Shown here: positions 27,330 through 35,968 of the stretch, one piece after another
Layout: every line of letters begins with the position of its first letter
Position numbering within the stretch: position 1 is the first letter of the stretch
NCBI RefSeq assembly: GCF_005116655.2
Contig: NZ_CP050698.1
Location: 3,929,501-3,993,500, forward strand
Length of the DNA: 64,000 nt
Source: Desulfosediminicola flagellatus
GTDB lineage: Bacteria; Desulfobacterota; Desulfobulbia; Desulfobulbales; Desulfocapsaceae
Reading direction: 5' to 3'
Notes under the pieces: generated by a model
The model's database searches: none
What the model saw: only the letters and a program-made list of their open reading frames with translations
What the model was told of the DNA's origin: nothing
Translations under genes and position numbers: made by a program

Positions 27330-28057
27330 AGAAAAAAACACCAGCGTGACTACAATTCAATATGAATATATATCTGAATTCAATCGATTAAAACGTGGCG
27401 AGGGAATTGAAAATTCAACTGAATAGTAGATATTACCGTAATCCAATAAAAGATCCGCTCCACCGTTCATAGTATTATACGTATTTTTCAAGCTTTTATA
27501 TAAATATATTCAGGTTCTGAGGTCACCCAAGAAAACTCTGGTAACCCATTTGGGGCCTTACACACAACCTGCAAGTCAAGCAAACAGCCATTGTAACGGG
27601 CGATTCGCAAACTACCAGTGACACCGTTTCACCTCAAAATCACTAAGACTCTTTTGAGAGTTACGTTTTTCCACACAGATACGTTTACTGAATTTACTAT
27701 ATGATTCAAACATCTTACACGTCACCAGTAAAAAACAATCGATCTTACATTTATGTGCTTACTACCAAAAGCCTTTAATCATGTAGATAATTAACAGCTA
27801 TGCAACACGAACAGCCATATTCTTGCCAACCAGTCTCACAGTTGACAAAAACTCTGACATCAGTTTCTGTTGCATGTATTATTTGAATCCAGCAGTGTAT
27901 AGAAAAGCGAAAGAGATGATCGCCTATGTGAAGATCGATTGTCCAAGACAGAATCAGGCAATTTTTGCCCAAAAACATGTAATCAGGCTATCGATACCAG
28001 CCGGGTCAACACGGAAATGCCGAAGTGCCCGGGATACATCATACGAAGAGTGAAATT
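27330..28057. other. gene-poor region, nothing firmly recognised
   Basis: About 730 bp of AT-rich DNA. Two short overlapping open frames on opposite strands (27775-27978 minus, 27823-28053 plus) have no family resemblance or good starts and are probably accidental. No RNA gene or riboswitch consensus could be matched. Confidence 0.4.
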
Positions 28058-28390
28058 ATGACAGATACGACTATGGCAAACAAGATAACTGAAATAAAAA
28101 TTGTGTGGGAATACATAGTTAAAGCAGAACACCTCGATCAATTCGTTCAGACGTATTCTCCTGATGGCGAATGGTCTAAACTGTTTAAAAAGCACCAAGG
28201 GTATATAAAAACAGAATTAATCCAGGATACATCTCTCAACAACAGGTTTATTACCATAGATCACTGGGATTCATTACTCGCATACTCTGACATGAAAAAT
28301 CGAAGCCGAAAAGAATATAGAGCTCTTGATGAAACCTTTGAGAAATTCATTGTAGACGAAAACTACATTGGTATCTTCCAGATAGTATAA
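28058..28390 (+). CDS. ABM-like (ferredoxin-fold) small protein
   Basis: A 110-residue protein resembling the antibiotic-biosynthesis-monooxygenase (ABM) superfamily of dimeric alpha-beta barrels. KIVWEYIVKAEHLDQFVQTY opens the fold and ITIDHWDSLLAYSDM the second beta unit. Such proteins bind haem, quinones or small hydroxyaromatics, or act as orphan monooxygenases. The start at 28058 is preceded by GAAGAG. No operon partner is clear. Function unknown. Confidence 0.65.
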   Translation: MTDTTMANKITEIKIVWEYIVKAEHLDQFVQTYSPDGEWSKLFKKHQGYIKTELIQDTSLNNRFITIDHWDSLLAYSDMKNRSRKEYRALDETFEKFIVDENYIGIFQIV

Positions 28391-28515
28391 TACCATTTAT
28401 CCCGACCAACACAAAAGCCATGCGGATGGACGAAAATAATAGCGAAATCAAATAGTAGACTTCAGGCATTCTGTGACCCATCAACCCCACCCTAGCTGAA
28501 AAACGAATCCTTAAA

Positions 28516-28839
28516 ATGATAAAGAATTTCGAATATAAAATTCCACTTGAACTAAAAAAAAGTTACGAGTTGATTTTGGAAAGTGGTAATGAATTAGCCA
28601 ATTGGGAGCTAGTGAGTTCAAACGAGCAAGCAGGCATCATTGAATGGAAGCAAAAATTCTGGTTAGGATTGGCGATATCAAGAATCAAAGTCTATTTAAA
28701 AGAACCTCGTCCCCAAAATACCTTAGTTACCATTTATATTTCTCCACCTCTTCAGATTTTTGATCCTGCAAATATGTGTGAGCGTATATATAAGAAATTG
28801 GAACTCAAGCTCAACAACACGACAGTTCATCATCTATAA
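28516..28839 (+). CDS. hypothetical small protein upstream of yqaE
   Basis: A 107-residue protein I do not recognise. It alternates hydrophobic and charged residues (IEWKQKFWLGLAISRIKVYL, LVTIYISPPLQIFD), suggesting a soluble beta-rich fold. It has no signal peptide. It ends 15 bp before the yqaE-like gene on the same strand, so the two are likely co-transcribed and share the terminator at 29041. This suggests a role in envelope or salt stress, by context only. Confidence 0.6.
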   Translation: MIKNFEYKIPLELKKSYELILESGNELANWELVSSNEQAGIIEWKQKFWLGLAISRIKVYLKEPRPQNTLVTIYISPPLQIFDPANMCERIYKKLELKLNNTTVHHL

Positions 28840-28854
28840 ATACTAGGAGACAGT

Positions 28855-29019
28855 ATGGATATCATCAAAATCATTTGTGCAATTATATTTCCACCAGTTG
28901 CAGCCTTCCTTCAAGTAGGCTTCGGAAAACATTTTTGGATAAACATTCTTTTAACACTGCTGGGAATTCTTCCTGGTATTGTTCATGCTGTCTGGATCAT
29001 CGTGAAAAAGAAGCAGTAG
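28855..29019 (+). CDS. yqaE: YqaE/Pmp3-family membrane protein
   Basis: A 54-residue protein with two membrane helices, nearly a consensus Pmp3/YqaE: MDIIKIICAIIFPPVAAFL, then QVGFGKHFWINILLTLLG and PGIVHAVWIIVKK. Homologues sit in the inner membrane, affect membrane potential and are induced by salt, cold or dehydration. AGGAG (28844-28848) precedes the ATG by six bases. A strong terminator follows 21 bp later. It is the second gene of a two-gene unit with the hypothetical gene at 28516. Confidence 0.95.
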   Translation: MDIIKIICAIIFPPVAAFLQVGFGKHFWINILLTLLGILPGIVHAVWIIVKKKQ

Positions 29020-29040
29020 TTTGGTTTAAAAAGGTCAAAA

Positions 29041-29077
29041 AAAATCCCTCTGTTCCTTTCAAACACAGAGGGATTTT
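29041..29077. terminator. strong hairpin terminator after yqaE
   Basis: AAAATCCCTCTGT (29041-29053) pairs perfectly with ACAGAGGGATTTT (29065-29077), a 13-bp stem with A- and T-rich ends. It can serve both the yqaE unit and the convergent small gene at 29109. Confidence 0.85.
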
Positions 29078-29108
29078 GCATTCAACCAAAACGTACATAT
29101 TCTAAAAT

Positions 29109-29294
29109 CTACCAGCTATCACCTAAGACTTGGCTGATATCGGTACATTTCTCTTTTTCTTCATCTGTAAGATCTTCTTTTTTCTTAATATTCTTGAGAT
29201 CATCTATATAACACGCATACTCTTTGCCATCTTTATCCTGAATAAAAACCATCTTTTTGTATTCTTCAGAAATGACTTTTCCTCTCATGCTCAT
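29109..29294 (-). CDS. small hypothetical protein, VKVKDG-type family member
   Basis: A 61-residue charged protein starting MSMRGKVISEEYKKMVFIQD. The ATG at 29294 has AAGGAG eight bases upstream, so the start is firm. The pattern RG...(V/I)x(D/K)xDGxxxxCxxD, followed by an acidic LTDEEKEKC segment and a final Trp, recalls the 51-residue protein at 61864. The two may be paralogues. One Cys lies in each half. No known domain is recognised. Confidence 0.65.
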   Translation of the reverse strand: MSMRGKVISEEYKKMVFIQDKDGKEYACYIDDLKNIKKKEDLTDEEKEKCTDISQVLGDSW

Positions 29295-29369
29295 AATGTT
29301 CTCCTTGGCTATAAGTTTGGATACTTTCAGGTGTCCCGATAACCTTAAGTTGAACGAGATCCTACACAA

Positions 29370-29631
29370 CTGAAGGTTACACCTATGTTAAGTTTTCTAT
29401 AATGATTTGGCAAGTCACCGTATCAATATTTGTCAGGCACAATATGTTTTATAACCGAAAACCACCTATTTTCAGGATGGAAAACAGTCAAATAATGCCT
29501 TCTATTACATAATGATTAATGTTGCTGTAAATGCACTTTGTGGTACTTCCCGAATATGAGAAAGGGATTACATTTTTTTTAGTTTGAACTGGTATTTCAG
29601 GCTGTTGCTCGTTCGCTATGTACCTCAAGCA
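29370..29631. other. intergenic DNA before the family A-related element
   Basis: AT-rich sequence with no gene. With the element at 29632-29797 it makes up a gene-free stretch of over 400 bp before the ferredoxin-like gene. Confidence 0.35.
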
Positions 29632-29797
29632 CTAGTGTCATGTTATGTGTCAGATGTCGTAATAATGTGAAGCTTTTTCTCTTCCTGCAAGGCATGACTG
29701 ATGGAGCATAGCAGCGCTATGTAACTGAAGGAGTAACGAAGTTAGGAAGTGAAAAGGGCAAGCAGAATTAGATATCTGAGGCATGACAGAACACTGG
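29632..29797 (+). mobile_element. miniature inverted-repeat element, diverged family A relative
   Basis: 166 bp bounded by CTAG (29632-29635) and CTGG (29794-29797). The ends, CTAGTGTCATGTTATG... and the complement of CCAGTGTTCTGTCATG..., are imperfect inverted repeats and differ from those of the copies at 9.3 and 47.6 kb. The interior GGAGCATAGCAGCGCTATGT, AACGAAGTTAG and AAAAGGGCAAGCAGAAT aligns with their cores. No gene is encoded. Confidence 0.7.
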
Positions 29798-29837
29798 ATA
29801 TAAATCGTTTTATTTTAATACATTACTCAGGTCAATT

Positions 29838-30095
29838 ATGATTGATTTACATATAAACGGCAAAAAACATCAGGTAGAGGCTGAGCCGAATGAGCTCTTA
29901 GTATGGGTAATACGCGAGAAAATCGGATTAACAGCGACAAAATTTGGATGTGGTATTGAGATGTGTGGTGCTTGCAAAGTACTGATCGACGGCGAAATCA
30001 CCCGTTCATGCGTCACCAACCTGTCAGAGGTTGCCGGAAAACAGATCTTCACTAAAGAAGGGTTACCAGAGGAGCATCCGCTCAATTCTCACTAA
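29838..30095 (+). CDS. 2Fe-2S ferredoxin-domain protein, half of a CoxS/XdhC-type small subunit
   Basis: An 85-residue protein with the plant-type 2Fe-2S ligands Cys38, Cys43, Cys46 and Cys58 (FGCGIEMCGACKVLI, then SC). The sequence is that of the N-terminal domain of molybdenum hydroxylase small subunits, usually about 150 residues. The second four-helix 2Fe-2S domain with its CGYCxxG motif is absent, and the protein ends at HPLNSH exactly at the domain border. No large-subunit gene is near. It is either a standalone electron carrier or a truncated remnant. A miniature element lies 40 bp upstream. Confidence 0.75.
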   Translation: MIDLHINGKKHQVEAEPNELLVWVIREKIGLTATKFGCGIEMCGACKVLIDGEITRSCVTNLSEVAGKQIFTKEGLPEEHPLNSH

Positions 30096-30134
30096 TGCAT
30101 CGTTAATACTGCTCGCTATTACATTGAGGTAAAA

Positions 30135-30692
30135 ATGAAAACGTGGATAATATGTATATGCATCATTTTAACTTCCTCAGCATTTGCCAAGGAGAATACG
30201 ATGGGAGATATTTACACAATCGACGTAGAGACTATCGACGGCAACATCACCAACCTCAGTCAGTACAAAGGGAAAACGCTTCTCATTGTAAATGTCGCGA
30301 GCAAATGCGGTTTTACATCTCAATATGACGGACTGGAAAAGCTCTACAACACATACGCAGACAGAGGGTTCGTGGTTTTAGGTTTTCCATGCAATCAGTT
30401 TGGTGGCCAGGAACCGGGTAGCGAAAAAGAGATAATGGACTTTTGTCGTCTCAATTATGGCGTAACATTTCCTATGTTCGCTAAAATTGAGGTTAACGGC
30501 AAAAATACCCATCCGCTTTATCAGCACTTAAAAAAAGAGCGCCCTGGATTGCTCGGGAGTAGTGGTATCAAGTGGAATTTTACTAAATTTCTTGTTGATC
30601 CAGACGGAAATGTCATTAAGCGTTTTGCATCTTCCACAACACCGGATGAAATTGAAAATGACATTGTAAAGTTGCTGGTCGAGCCTGAGTAA
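30135..30692 (+). CDS. glutathione peroxidase-family protein (Cys type), exported
   Basis: A 185-residue thiol peroxidase reducing H2O2 or organic peroxides. A signal peptide (first 18 residues, ending AFA) suggests the periplasm; an internal ATG at codon 23 would give a cytoplasmic form. VASKCGFTSQYDGLE holds the peroxidatic Cys58, encoded by TGC and not a selenocysteine UGA. FPCNQFGGQEPG holds the Gln and KWNFTKFLV the Trp-Asn pair of the catalytic tetrad. The extra Cys in FPCNQ is normal in the family; thioredoxin is the usual reductant for Cys forms. It begins 40 bp after the ferredoxin-like gene. Confidence 0.92.
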   Translation: MKTWIICICIILTSSAFAKENTMGDIYTIDVETIDGNITNLSQYKGKTLLIVNVASKCGFTSQYDGLEKLYNTYADRGFVVLGFPCNQFGGQEPGSEKEIMDFCRLNYGVTFPMFAKIEVNGKNTHPLYQHLKKERPGLLGSSGIKWNFTKFLVDPDGNVIKRFASSTTPDEIENDIVKLLVEPE

Positions 30693-30813
30693 GCGTAAAT
30701 CAACCCTTCCTCTTTGCTCAACAGGGCCGTTCTCAAAATATTAGAAATTTGAGCAGGAGGAAGTAGCAAACATCATTAAATTCTGCGTATACGTGTTACC
30801 TGAGAAATCATGA

Positions 30814-31404
30814 TTAATCAAAATCATACAGCTCAGGCGGCCTCCGTTCCGGCACCTCCACACGATCGATTTTTCCGGTGTACCAGTCAGCAGAAACATA
30901 GAGCGAGCAATAACAGCTCCCGAATTCTTTTACATCAGGTTCACGATACGTGCACGGACATATAATGTCACGATCGTTATCTCGCTCTCCTGAGCCGAGT
31001 CTACAGGGACAGGCCATATAGCCATAGCGTTTTTTATTGGTTATCAGGCCACGTAGGAGTTCGAACGTTTTTTCCCGGTTTCCGTTGAGATAATACCCTT
31101 TGGGTTCATTCACTTTTTTGAGCATGTCATAAAGTTCATCGACCTCTGTGCGAATCCCGATTTTTTCTTTTATCTCCTGAACTTTGTAACCGATCACAAC
31201 CTCATCTCCCACCACAACAGTGGGAAAAGAACATTTTGGATTGACTTTCCGCAACGCTTTCATCACCTGTTTTTTTTCATCCCCGTCCAGCTCGTCGGCC
31301 TGAATGAGGGTAAAAGAAACTTTGAGATCATCAAGCATTTTCTTGATGTTCGAACAAAATCCACAGGTAGTCAAACTGTACAGGATTATATTTTGAGAGG
31401 TCAT
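30814..31404 (-). CDS. glutaredoxin-ferredoxin:thioredoxin reductase catalytic fusion
   Basis: A 196-residue fusion of two redox modules. Residues 1-80 form a glutaredoxin-like domain with active site TTCGFC (Cys14, Cys17) and the cis-Pro segment SFPTVVVGD. Residues 85-196 form a ferredoxin:thioredoxin reductase catalytic-chain domain with CPCR (132/134), ICPCTY (149/151) and SCYCSLY (164/166), the ligands and disulfide of its 4Fe-4S centre. The enzyme could draw electrons from ferredoxin and reduce protein disulfides directly. It converges with the glutathione peroxidase-like gene, which might be a client. Such fusions occur in anaerobes. Confidence 0.92.
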   Translation of the reverse strand: MTSQNIILYSLTTCGFCSNIKKMLDDLKVSFTLIQADELDGDEKKQVMKALRKVNPKCSFPTVVVGDEVVIGYKVQEIKEKIGIRTEVDELYDMLKKVNEPKGYYLNGNREKTFELLRGLITNKKRYGYMACPCRLGSGERDNDRDIICPCTYREPDVKEFGSCYCSLYVSADWYTGKIDRVEVPERRPPELYDFD

Positions 31405-31644
31405 GTAGAAAATCCATTTATTTGTTATTACAAAAGAATACCACCATTTAATATTGAATTACATATTCTGGCAGGTTCTTGCGTTTCTATGAGGTCATAA
31501 TCAATACCTATCTTTTCAGACATACGCCTACTTTACAATAGAATGCGTAAAAAGGCTTTACATGAAGCCTATCACAAAGAGACCTCATACACGAACAGAG
31601 GCTCTGATGACAGTTAATCTCAACACAGGCAGACTGTAGAAATA
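31405..31644. other. divergent intergenic region
   Basis: 240 bp between divergent genes, AT-rich, with no recognised motif. Confidence 0.35.
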
Positions 31645-32040
31645 ATGATATCGCTCACAGATTCCAGATTTTCAGTATGCAAAACGATCAATAGGCCTCC
31701 AGAAATTGTCTGGAACATTATTACAGATACCCACCATTGGCCTAAATGGGGACCATCTGTTGTTGATGTTGACTGTACAGACCGACATATCAGATCTGCC
31801 AGCCATGGTCGGGTAAAAACAGCATTCAGGATATGGCTGCCATTCACCATCACCACATTCATCGATATGAAATCCTGGAGCTGGCATATCGGGCCTTTTA
31901 AAGCTACCGGCCATAGAATAAGCAGGATAGACGAGCACTCATGCACACTGTGTTTTGATATGGCCTGGTGGGCGGTCGCCTACATACCGATCTGCTGGAT
32001 TGCGCTTCGAAAAATAGATGCACTTGCAGAGAAGATATGA
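31645..32040 (+). CDS. SRPBCC (START-like) family protein
   Basis: A 131-residue protein of the polyketide cyclase/START-like fold, which forms a hydrophobic cavity for lipids or small aromatics. PPEIVWNIITDTHHWPKWGPSV is the characteristic opening, and SWSWHIGPFKATGHRISRID continues the sheet. It is a little short, the family usually having about 140-150 residues. No enzyme motif can be assigned. It has no clear operon partner. Confidence 0.75.
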   Translation: MISLTDSRFSVCKTINRPPEIVWNIITDTHHWPKWGPSVVDVDCTDRHIRSASHGRVKTAFRIWLPFTITTFIDMKSWSWHIGPFKATGHRISRIDEHSCTLCFDMAWWAVAYIPICWIALRKIDALAEKI

Positions 32041-32535
32041 GAGCACATGTCCGACTTAAAATTACGATGTGTCATTTGCTGCTAGCACCTGGCCAATATT
32101 TTCACATATTCAGTTTATTGCTCCTATACCAGCCACTCAATAAAAGCCATAATTTAACAACAAATTCAGCGCCAACCATAGCAGTTTTTTTCCGCTACTT
32201 TATACAAGTAGACCTTTCTTTCGGCACCATTTATGTGATAGAATCGATATAAAGAAGATGCACCATGAAGAACCAGCTTCCTCCCAGGGAGGCTGCTTTA
32301 ATCCCAGAGCATTCTCAGTACTGATCGCACTAATCAGTGATATTCACTCTGGTATTTTACCAGGCAATACGCGAAGTGTTTTGTAATCGGGCCTTCCAGC
32401 ATTTTCATGCTCTCTACTACATAATCAGCAATGTGAAATGCAGAGGTATTTGATGGTGTGATTGAGTCCATTTTTTCCTGTTCACCAGCAGGTGGATGAA
32501 TCACCAAGACAAAACAGCAACTGAGGAGGAATACA
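32041..32535. other. gene-poor region
   Basis: About 495 bp. A hairpin formed by CCTCCC/GGGAGG at about 32279-32292, followed by CTGCTTTA, may terminate the SRPBCC transcript. A 71-codon frame overlapping the SRPBCC stop has no family resemblance and is not called. Nothing else is recognised. Confidence 0.4.
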
Positions 32536-32784
32536 ATGGCACCGGAAGACATGGAATTATTGGGAAATGAGGACGTTGAATACAAAATGAAAAAGATTGA
32601 TTTTTCCTATGAAACCGACCCTGCTGAAATCAGGGTCCTCCTGCCAAGAGATGCATGGGCCGCTATGGCGCAAAGATCGTATGTGTTTCAGGCAAGAAAA
32701 GCCGAAATAATTTCTCAGATCTACGCAGCCCAGGCAGAAATGCTCAATGAAAAGATCAAAATAATTGAGAAATACACTCGCTGA
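32536..32784 (+). CDS. hypothetical small helical protein upstream of a radical SAM gene
   Basis: An 82-residue protein: acidic N-terminus, central LLPRDAWAAMAQRSYVF, then a long amphipathic helix (ARKAEIISQIYAAQAEMLNEKI). GAGGA lies upstream of the ATG. It ends 56 bp before the radical SAM gene and is probably co-transcribed with it. The family is unknown to me; a small partner or substrate of the radical enzyme is conceivable, though no precursor-peptide feature such as a leader-core boundary is visible. Confidence 0.55.
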   Translation: MAPEDMELLGNEDVEYKMKKIDFSYETDPAEIRVLLPRDAWAAMAQRSYVFQARKAEIISQIYAAQAEMLNEKIKIIEKYTR

Positions 32785-32840
32785 AATCAAACAGAAGGGC
32801 TAAACGGCAAACACCAGAACGCACTCTTACAGGAACGCGT

Positions 32841-34400
32841 ATGACTGCTGATAAACAGACAGTGGTATTTGTAGCCTTTCAAGAGCAACCGAACCTGGGT
32901 GTCGGATACCTGGGTTCGGTACTCGTTAAAGCCGGATACCGAATTCAAATACTCGATTTCCAGCTCGAGAGGGAAGAAATACTTACTTCAATCCTTGAAT
33001 GCAACCCGATACTTGTTGGTTTTTCCGTTATTTTTCAGTATCACATTGAAAAGTTCAATTCCCTCATCACGTACCTGCGAAAGCAAGGGGTAGAATGCCA
33101 CTTTACCTGTGGTGGTCATTATCCTAGCCTGCGCCCCAACCTCTTATTCAATGCAATACCTTTAATGGACTCAATAACCCTGTTTGAGGGTGAACACACA
33201 TGTCTTGAACTCGTACAGAAACTGGAAAAGAACCAGAACTGGAAAACTATCGACGGAATCGCCTACTCTGAATCCAAAGGCCTTGTACGCAATCCCTTAC
33301 GACCTCTTGAAGAAAATCTCGACACCTTTCCACCGCCGCTCAGACCTCCTCTAAAAGAGTTTGTAGCAGGCCGGAAATACGCAACCATTCTTGCCGGACG
33401 AGGATGTGTGTACAATTGCTCTTTCTGCAGCATTCGTCAATTTTACAGCGCACCGCCCGGATCGATTAAGCGGGTTCGTCAGCCTGAAATGGTAGTAAGG
33501 GAGATTGAACTCCTTCACCAGCAGAAAGACTGCTCGATCTTTATGTTTCAGGATGATGACTTCCCTGTTGCAAAACCCCATGGGCCAACTTGGGCAATAG
33601 ATTTCTGTAAACTCCTGCGCGAAAAGAACCTGGCAGAGAAAATAAACTGGAAAATCAACTGTCGTCCAGATGAAATAGACCCTGATCTTTTTACAGAAAT
33701 GAAACAGTGCGGGCTTTTTCTCGTCTATCTCGGCATCGAATCGGGTATTGATGAAGGTCTCACCTATATGAACAAACGGGTGAATACTTCTACAGTCCAT
33801 AAAGCAGTCAACACCCTAAAAGATCTCGATATTATATACGATTATGGTTTCATGCTGTTTGATCCAACTACAACATTTGACGCAATTAGCCGTAATCTCG
33901 ATTTTCTTGAAGCAATTATCGCTGATGGTAGTTCACCAATAAACTTTGGCAAAATGCGACCCTACGCGGAAACCAGGATAGAAACGGAACTCAAAGCGCA
34001 GGGACGTCTTAAGGGGAGACAGGGGTTTGAGGACTATCGCTTTATTGATGAACCCGTCAATGACTTATATCACACCGTTATCGAGGCAATGGAAGAATGG
34101 ATCGGCTCAAACAGCGGCATCACTAATGTTGCGAAATGGACGAGGTACTGTCAGTATCTGCGCGACAACAACTTTTCAGAGAATCTGGAAGACACGGATC
34201 TTAAAGAGCAGACAACAGCAATAATAGCCAAAAGCAATCGATTTGCAATCAATCTCATCAGAGAACTGAGCAATGGGTATCAGCATCAGACACTCTCCCC
34301 AACCAAGGCCAGAGAAATTTGTCTGGAAGCCCACGGCGTACAAAGCCACTATAGCTCTCAATTACATGAAATTCTGAGTTCGTTACAATCACAGCCATAA
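32841..34400 (+). CDS. B12-binding-type radical SAM protein
   Basis: A 519-residue class B-like radical SAM enzyme. An N-terminal Rossmann-type domain (1-155; VGFSVIFQYHIEKFNSLI, FTCGGHYPSLRPNLLF) resembles cobalamin-binding modules but lacks the DxHxxG motif that ligates cobalt from below. The radical SAM core begins near 180, with RGCVYNCSFCSIRQFY giving the 4Fe-4S cysteines Cys189, Cys193 and Cys196. YLGIESGIDEGL and YDYGFMLFDPTTTFD are standard later motifs. The C-terminal 120 residues are helical and unassigned. Relatives do methylation, ring-forming or lipid chemistry; the substrate here is unknown. Confidence 0.88.
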   Translation: MTADKQTVVFVAFQEQPNLGVGYLGSVLVKAGYRIQILDFQLEREEILTSILECNPILVGFSVIFQYHIEKFNSLITYLRKQGVECHFTCGGHYPSLRPNLLFNAIPLMDSITLFEGEHTCLELVQKLEKNQNWKTIDGIAYSESKGLVRNPLRPLEENLDTFPPPLRPPLKEFVAGRKYATILAGRGCVYNCSFCSIRQFYSAPPGSIKRVRQPEMVVREIELLHQQKDCSIFMFQDDDFPVAKPHGPTWAIDFCKLLREKNLAEKINWKINCRPDEIDPDLFTEMKQCGLFLVYLGIESGIDEGLTYMNKRVNTSTVHKAVNTLKDLDIIYDYGFMLFDPTTTFDAISRNLDFLEAIIADGSSPINFGKMRPYAETRIETELKAQGRLKGRQGFEDYRFIDEPVNDLYHTVIEAMEEWIGSNSGITNVAKWTRYCQYLRDNNFSENLEDTDLKEQTTAIIAKSNRFAINLIRELSNGYQHQTLSPTKAREICLEAHGVQSHYSSQLHEILSSLQSQP

Positions 34401-34599
34401 ATGACTCTGATCAAAATTGCAGTAGAGGAGGTGTAATTCGTGAATATTTCATAAATCATGTTAGCTCACCTCAGATACTTTTCATATTTAGCAATATGAC
34501 TCTACACACACGTACAGAAGCAGATAAATAGAGGTTGCTCTCAACCGATTTTTTACCTTTCTGACCAACGCATTTTACTATTCACAAAAGAGAAAAGTC
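34401..34599. other. intergenic DNA
   Basis: About 200 bp. The start region of the FAD oxidoreductase lies at its end; no standard start codon is found (see that gene). Confidence 0.4.
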
Positions 34600-35859
34600 A
34601 TCGAAAATACTCATTCTGAAGTACTCATAATTGGTGCAGGTATTGCCGGGCTCACTTGTGCCCGCAATCTTATAGATAAAGGCTTTGAGGTAACTTTGCT
34701 TGAAGCAGATCAGACTATCGGTGGAAGGGTTCAGACCGATCTGGTGGACGGTTATCGTTTTGATCGAGGATTCCAGGTGTTGCAACTGGCTTATCCTGCC
34801 GCTAAAAAACTCCTTGATTACGACATGCTGGAGATCAAAAAATTCCCTCCTGGTGTTCGTATTCGAGCGGCAAATAGTTTTCATGTACTTGCTGATCCAC
34901 TGCGTAAACCTGCATATATTACCAAGGCGCTTTTTTCTAAAGTTGGCACATTTGCAGATCGCTTAAAGCTGGCACGCCTTGCTGTAGAGGTAAACGCTGT
35001 TTCGCTCGAAAAGCTCTTCGAAAAAGATGAGATGCTCGTACAGGATTTTCTTGTTTCCTATGGTTTCTCAGATAGTATGATTACCCGCTTTTTCAAGCCA
35101 TTTATGACAGGTGTATGCCTTGACCCTGGTTTACAGGTTACCAATCGTTTCCTGCTTTTTGTACTTCGCATGTTTGTGCAGGGAGATGTTGGTGTACCAG
35201 CCCTTGGCATGGGGGAAATACCTAAACAGTTGGCCAAAACAATCACTGCTGAGCGTATTGTCTGTAACGCTGCTGTTGAATCTTTGGAAGGGACAACCGT
35301 TACTCTGGAAAACGGGCAACAAATCACTGGAGAGGCCGTAGTGCTTGCCACTCCTGCTCCAGAAACAGCTCGCTTACTCGGCAAGCCGTACTCTATGAAA
35401 TCAAGCCGTGAAATGTGTTTCTATTACAGCACCAGAGAAGCGCCGATTAAAGAACCATTTCTCACTCTTAATGGCGAGGAGAACGGCTTGATAAACAGTG
35501 TGAATTTTTCTTCGATGGTTGCACCGGACTATGCACCAGCGGGTAGTCAGCTGATATCTGCTGTTGTACCCGGCTACCCCGATGCCCCTGAAACTGAGAT
35601 TGAGAAGACAGTAAGAAACGAACTGAAAGAATGGTTTGGTAATCAGACAGATACCTGGGAGATGTTGCGTTCGTACACCATTTCCCATGCATTACCACAG
35701 CCCGCTCCACCGTCTTCCAACCCGTTTATGCAAAGAAGTCATTTGGGTAACAATATATTTGATTGCAGTGAATTATCTACAATGCCAGCTATACAATGGG
35801 CATTGCTCGCGGGAGAACGGGCAGCTGAAGAAGTGACGAATATTCTTAAGACATCGTAA
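34600..35859 (+). CDS. NAD(P)/FAD-dependent oxidoreductase (amine oxidase/protoporphyrinogen oxidase-like)
   Basis: About 420 residues of a flavin monoamine oxidase-type protein. VLIIGAGIAGLTCARNLIDK is the FAD dinucleotide fold and TIGGRVQTDLVDGYRFDRGF the family's GGR motif. It ends with an FAD-contacting segment near SELSTMPAIQWALLAGERAAEE. Relatives desaturate carotenoids or oxidise amines and porphyrinogens; the substrate here is unknown. The start is a problem: after the in-frame TAA near 34524 there is no ATG, GTG or TTG before the Rossmann motif. Candidates are ATC at 34600, with AAAAGAG upstream, and CTG at 34561. The first in-frame TTG (34696) would delete the FAD-binding motif. A point mutation of ATG is possible. 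Confidence 0.82.
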   Translation: MENTHSEVLIIGAGIAGLTCARNLIDKGFEVTLLEADQTIGGRVQTDLVDGYRFDRGFQVLQLAYPAAKKLLDYDMLEIKKFPPGVRIRAANSFHVLADPLRKPAYITKALFSKVGTFADRLKLARLAVEVNAVSLEKLFEKDEMLVQDFLVSYGFSDSMITRFFKPFMTGVCLDPGLQVTNRFLLFVLRMFVQGDVGVPALGMGEIPKQLAKTITAERIVCNAAVESLEGTTVTLENGQQITGEAVVLATPAPETARLLGKPYSMKSSREMCFYYSTREAPIKEPFLTLNGEENGLINSVNFSSMVAPDYAPAGSQLISAVVPGYPDAPETEIEKTVRNELKEWFGNQTDTWEMLRSYTISHALPQPAPPSSNPFMQRSHLGNNIFDCSELSTMPAIQWALLAGERAAEEVTNILKTS

Positions 35860-35968
35860 TCAGCAATGTCACAGAATATACCGCACTCCTCAGCCATAGG
35901 ACAGATACAGGTAAGCTCCGAAATTTGGAGTTTAGTGATATAGCCCGTAAATTGGTGAGAATTGCTGC

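Noticed and set aside
27775..28053. Two short overlapping frames in the gene-poor region before the ABM-like gene
   Set aside because: Opposite strands, no ribosome sites, low-complexity composition and no recognised motifs.
32038..32252. 71-codon frame overlapping the SRPBCC stop by ATGA
   Set aside because: The overlap looks like translational coupling, but the residues show no domain and the region is AT-rich with few constraints.
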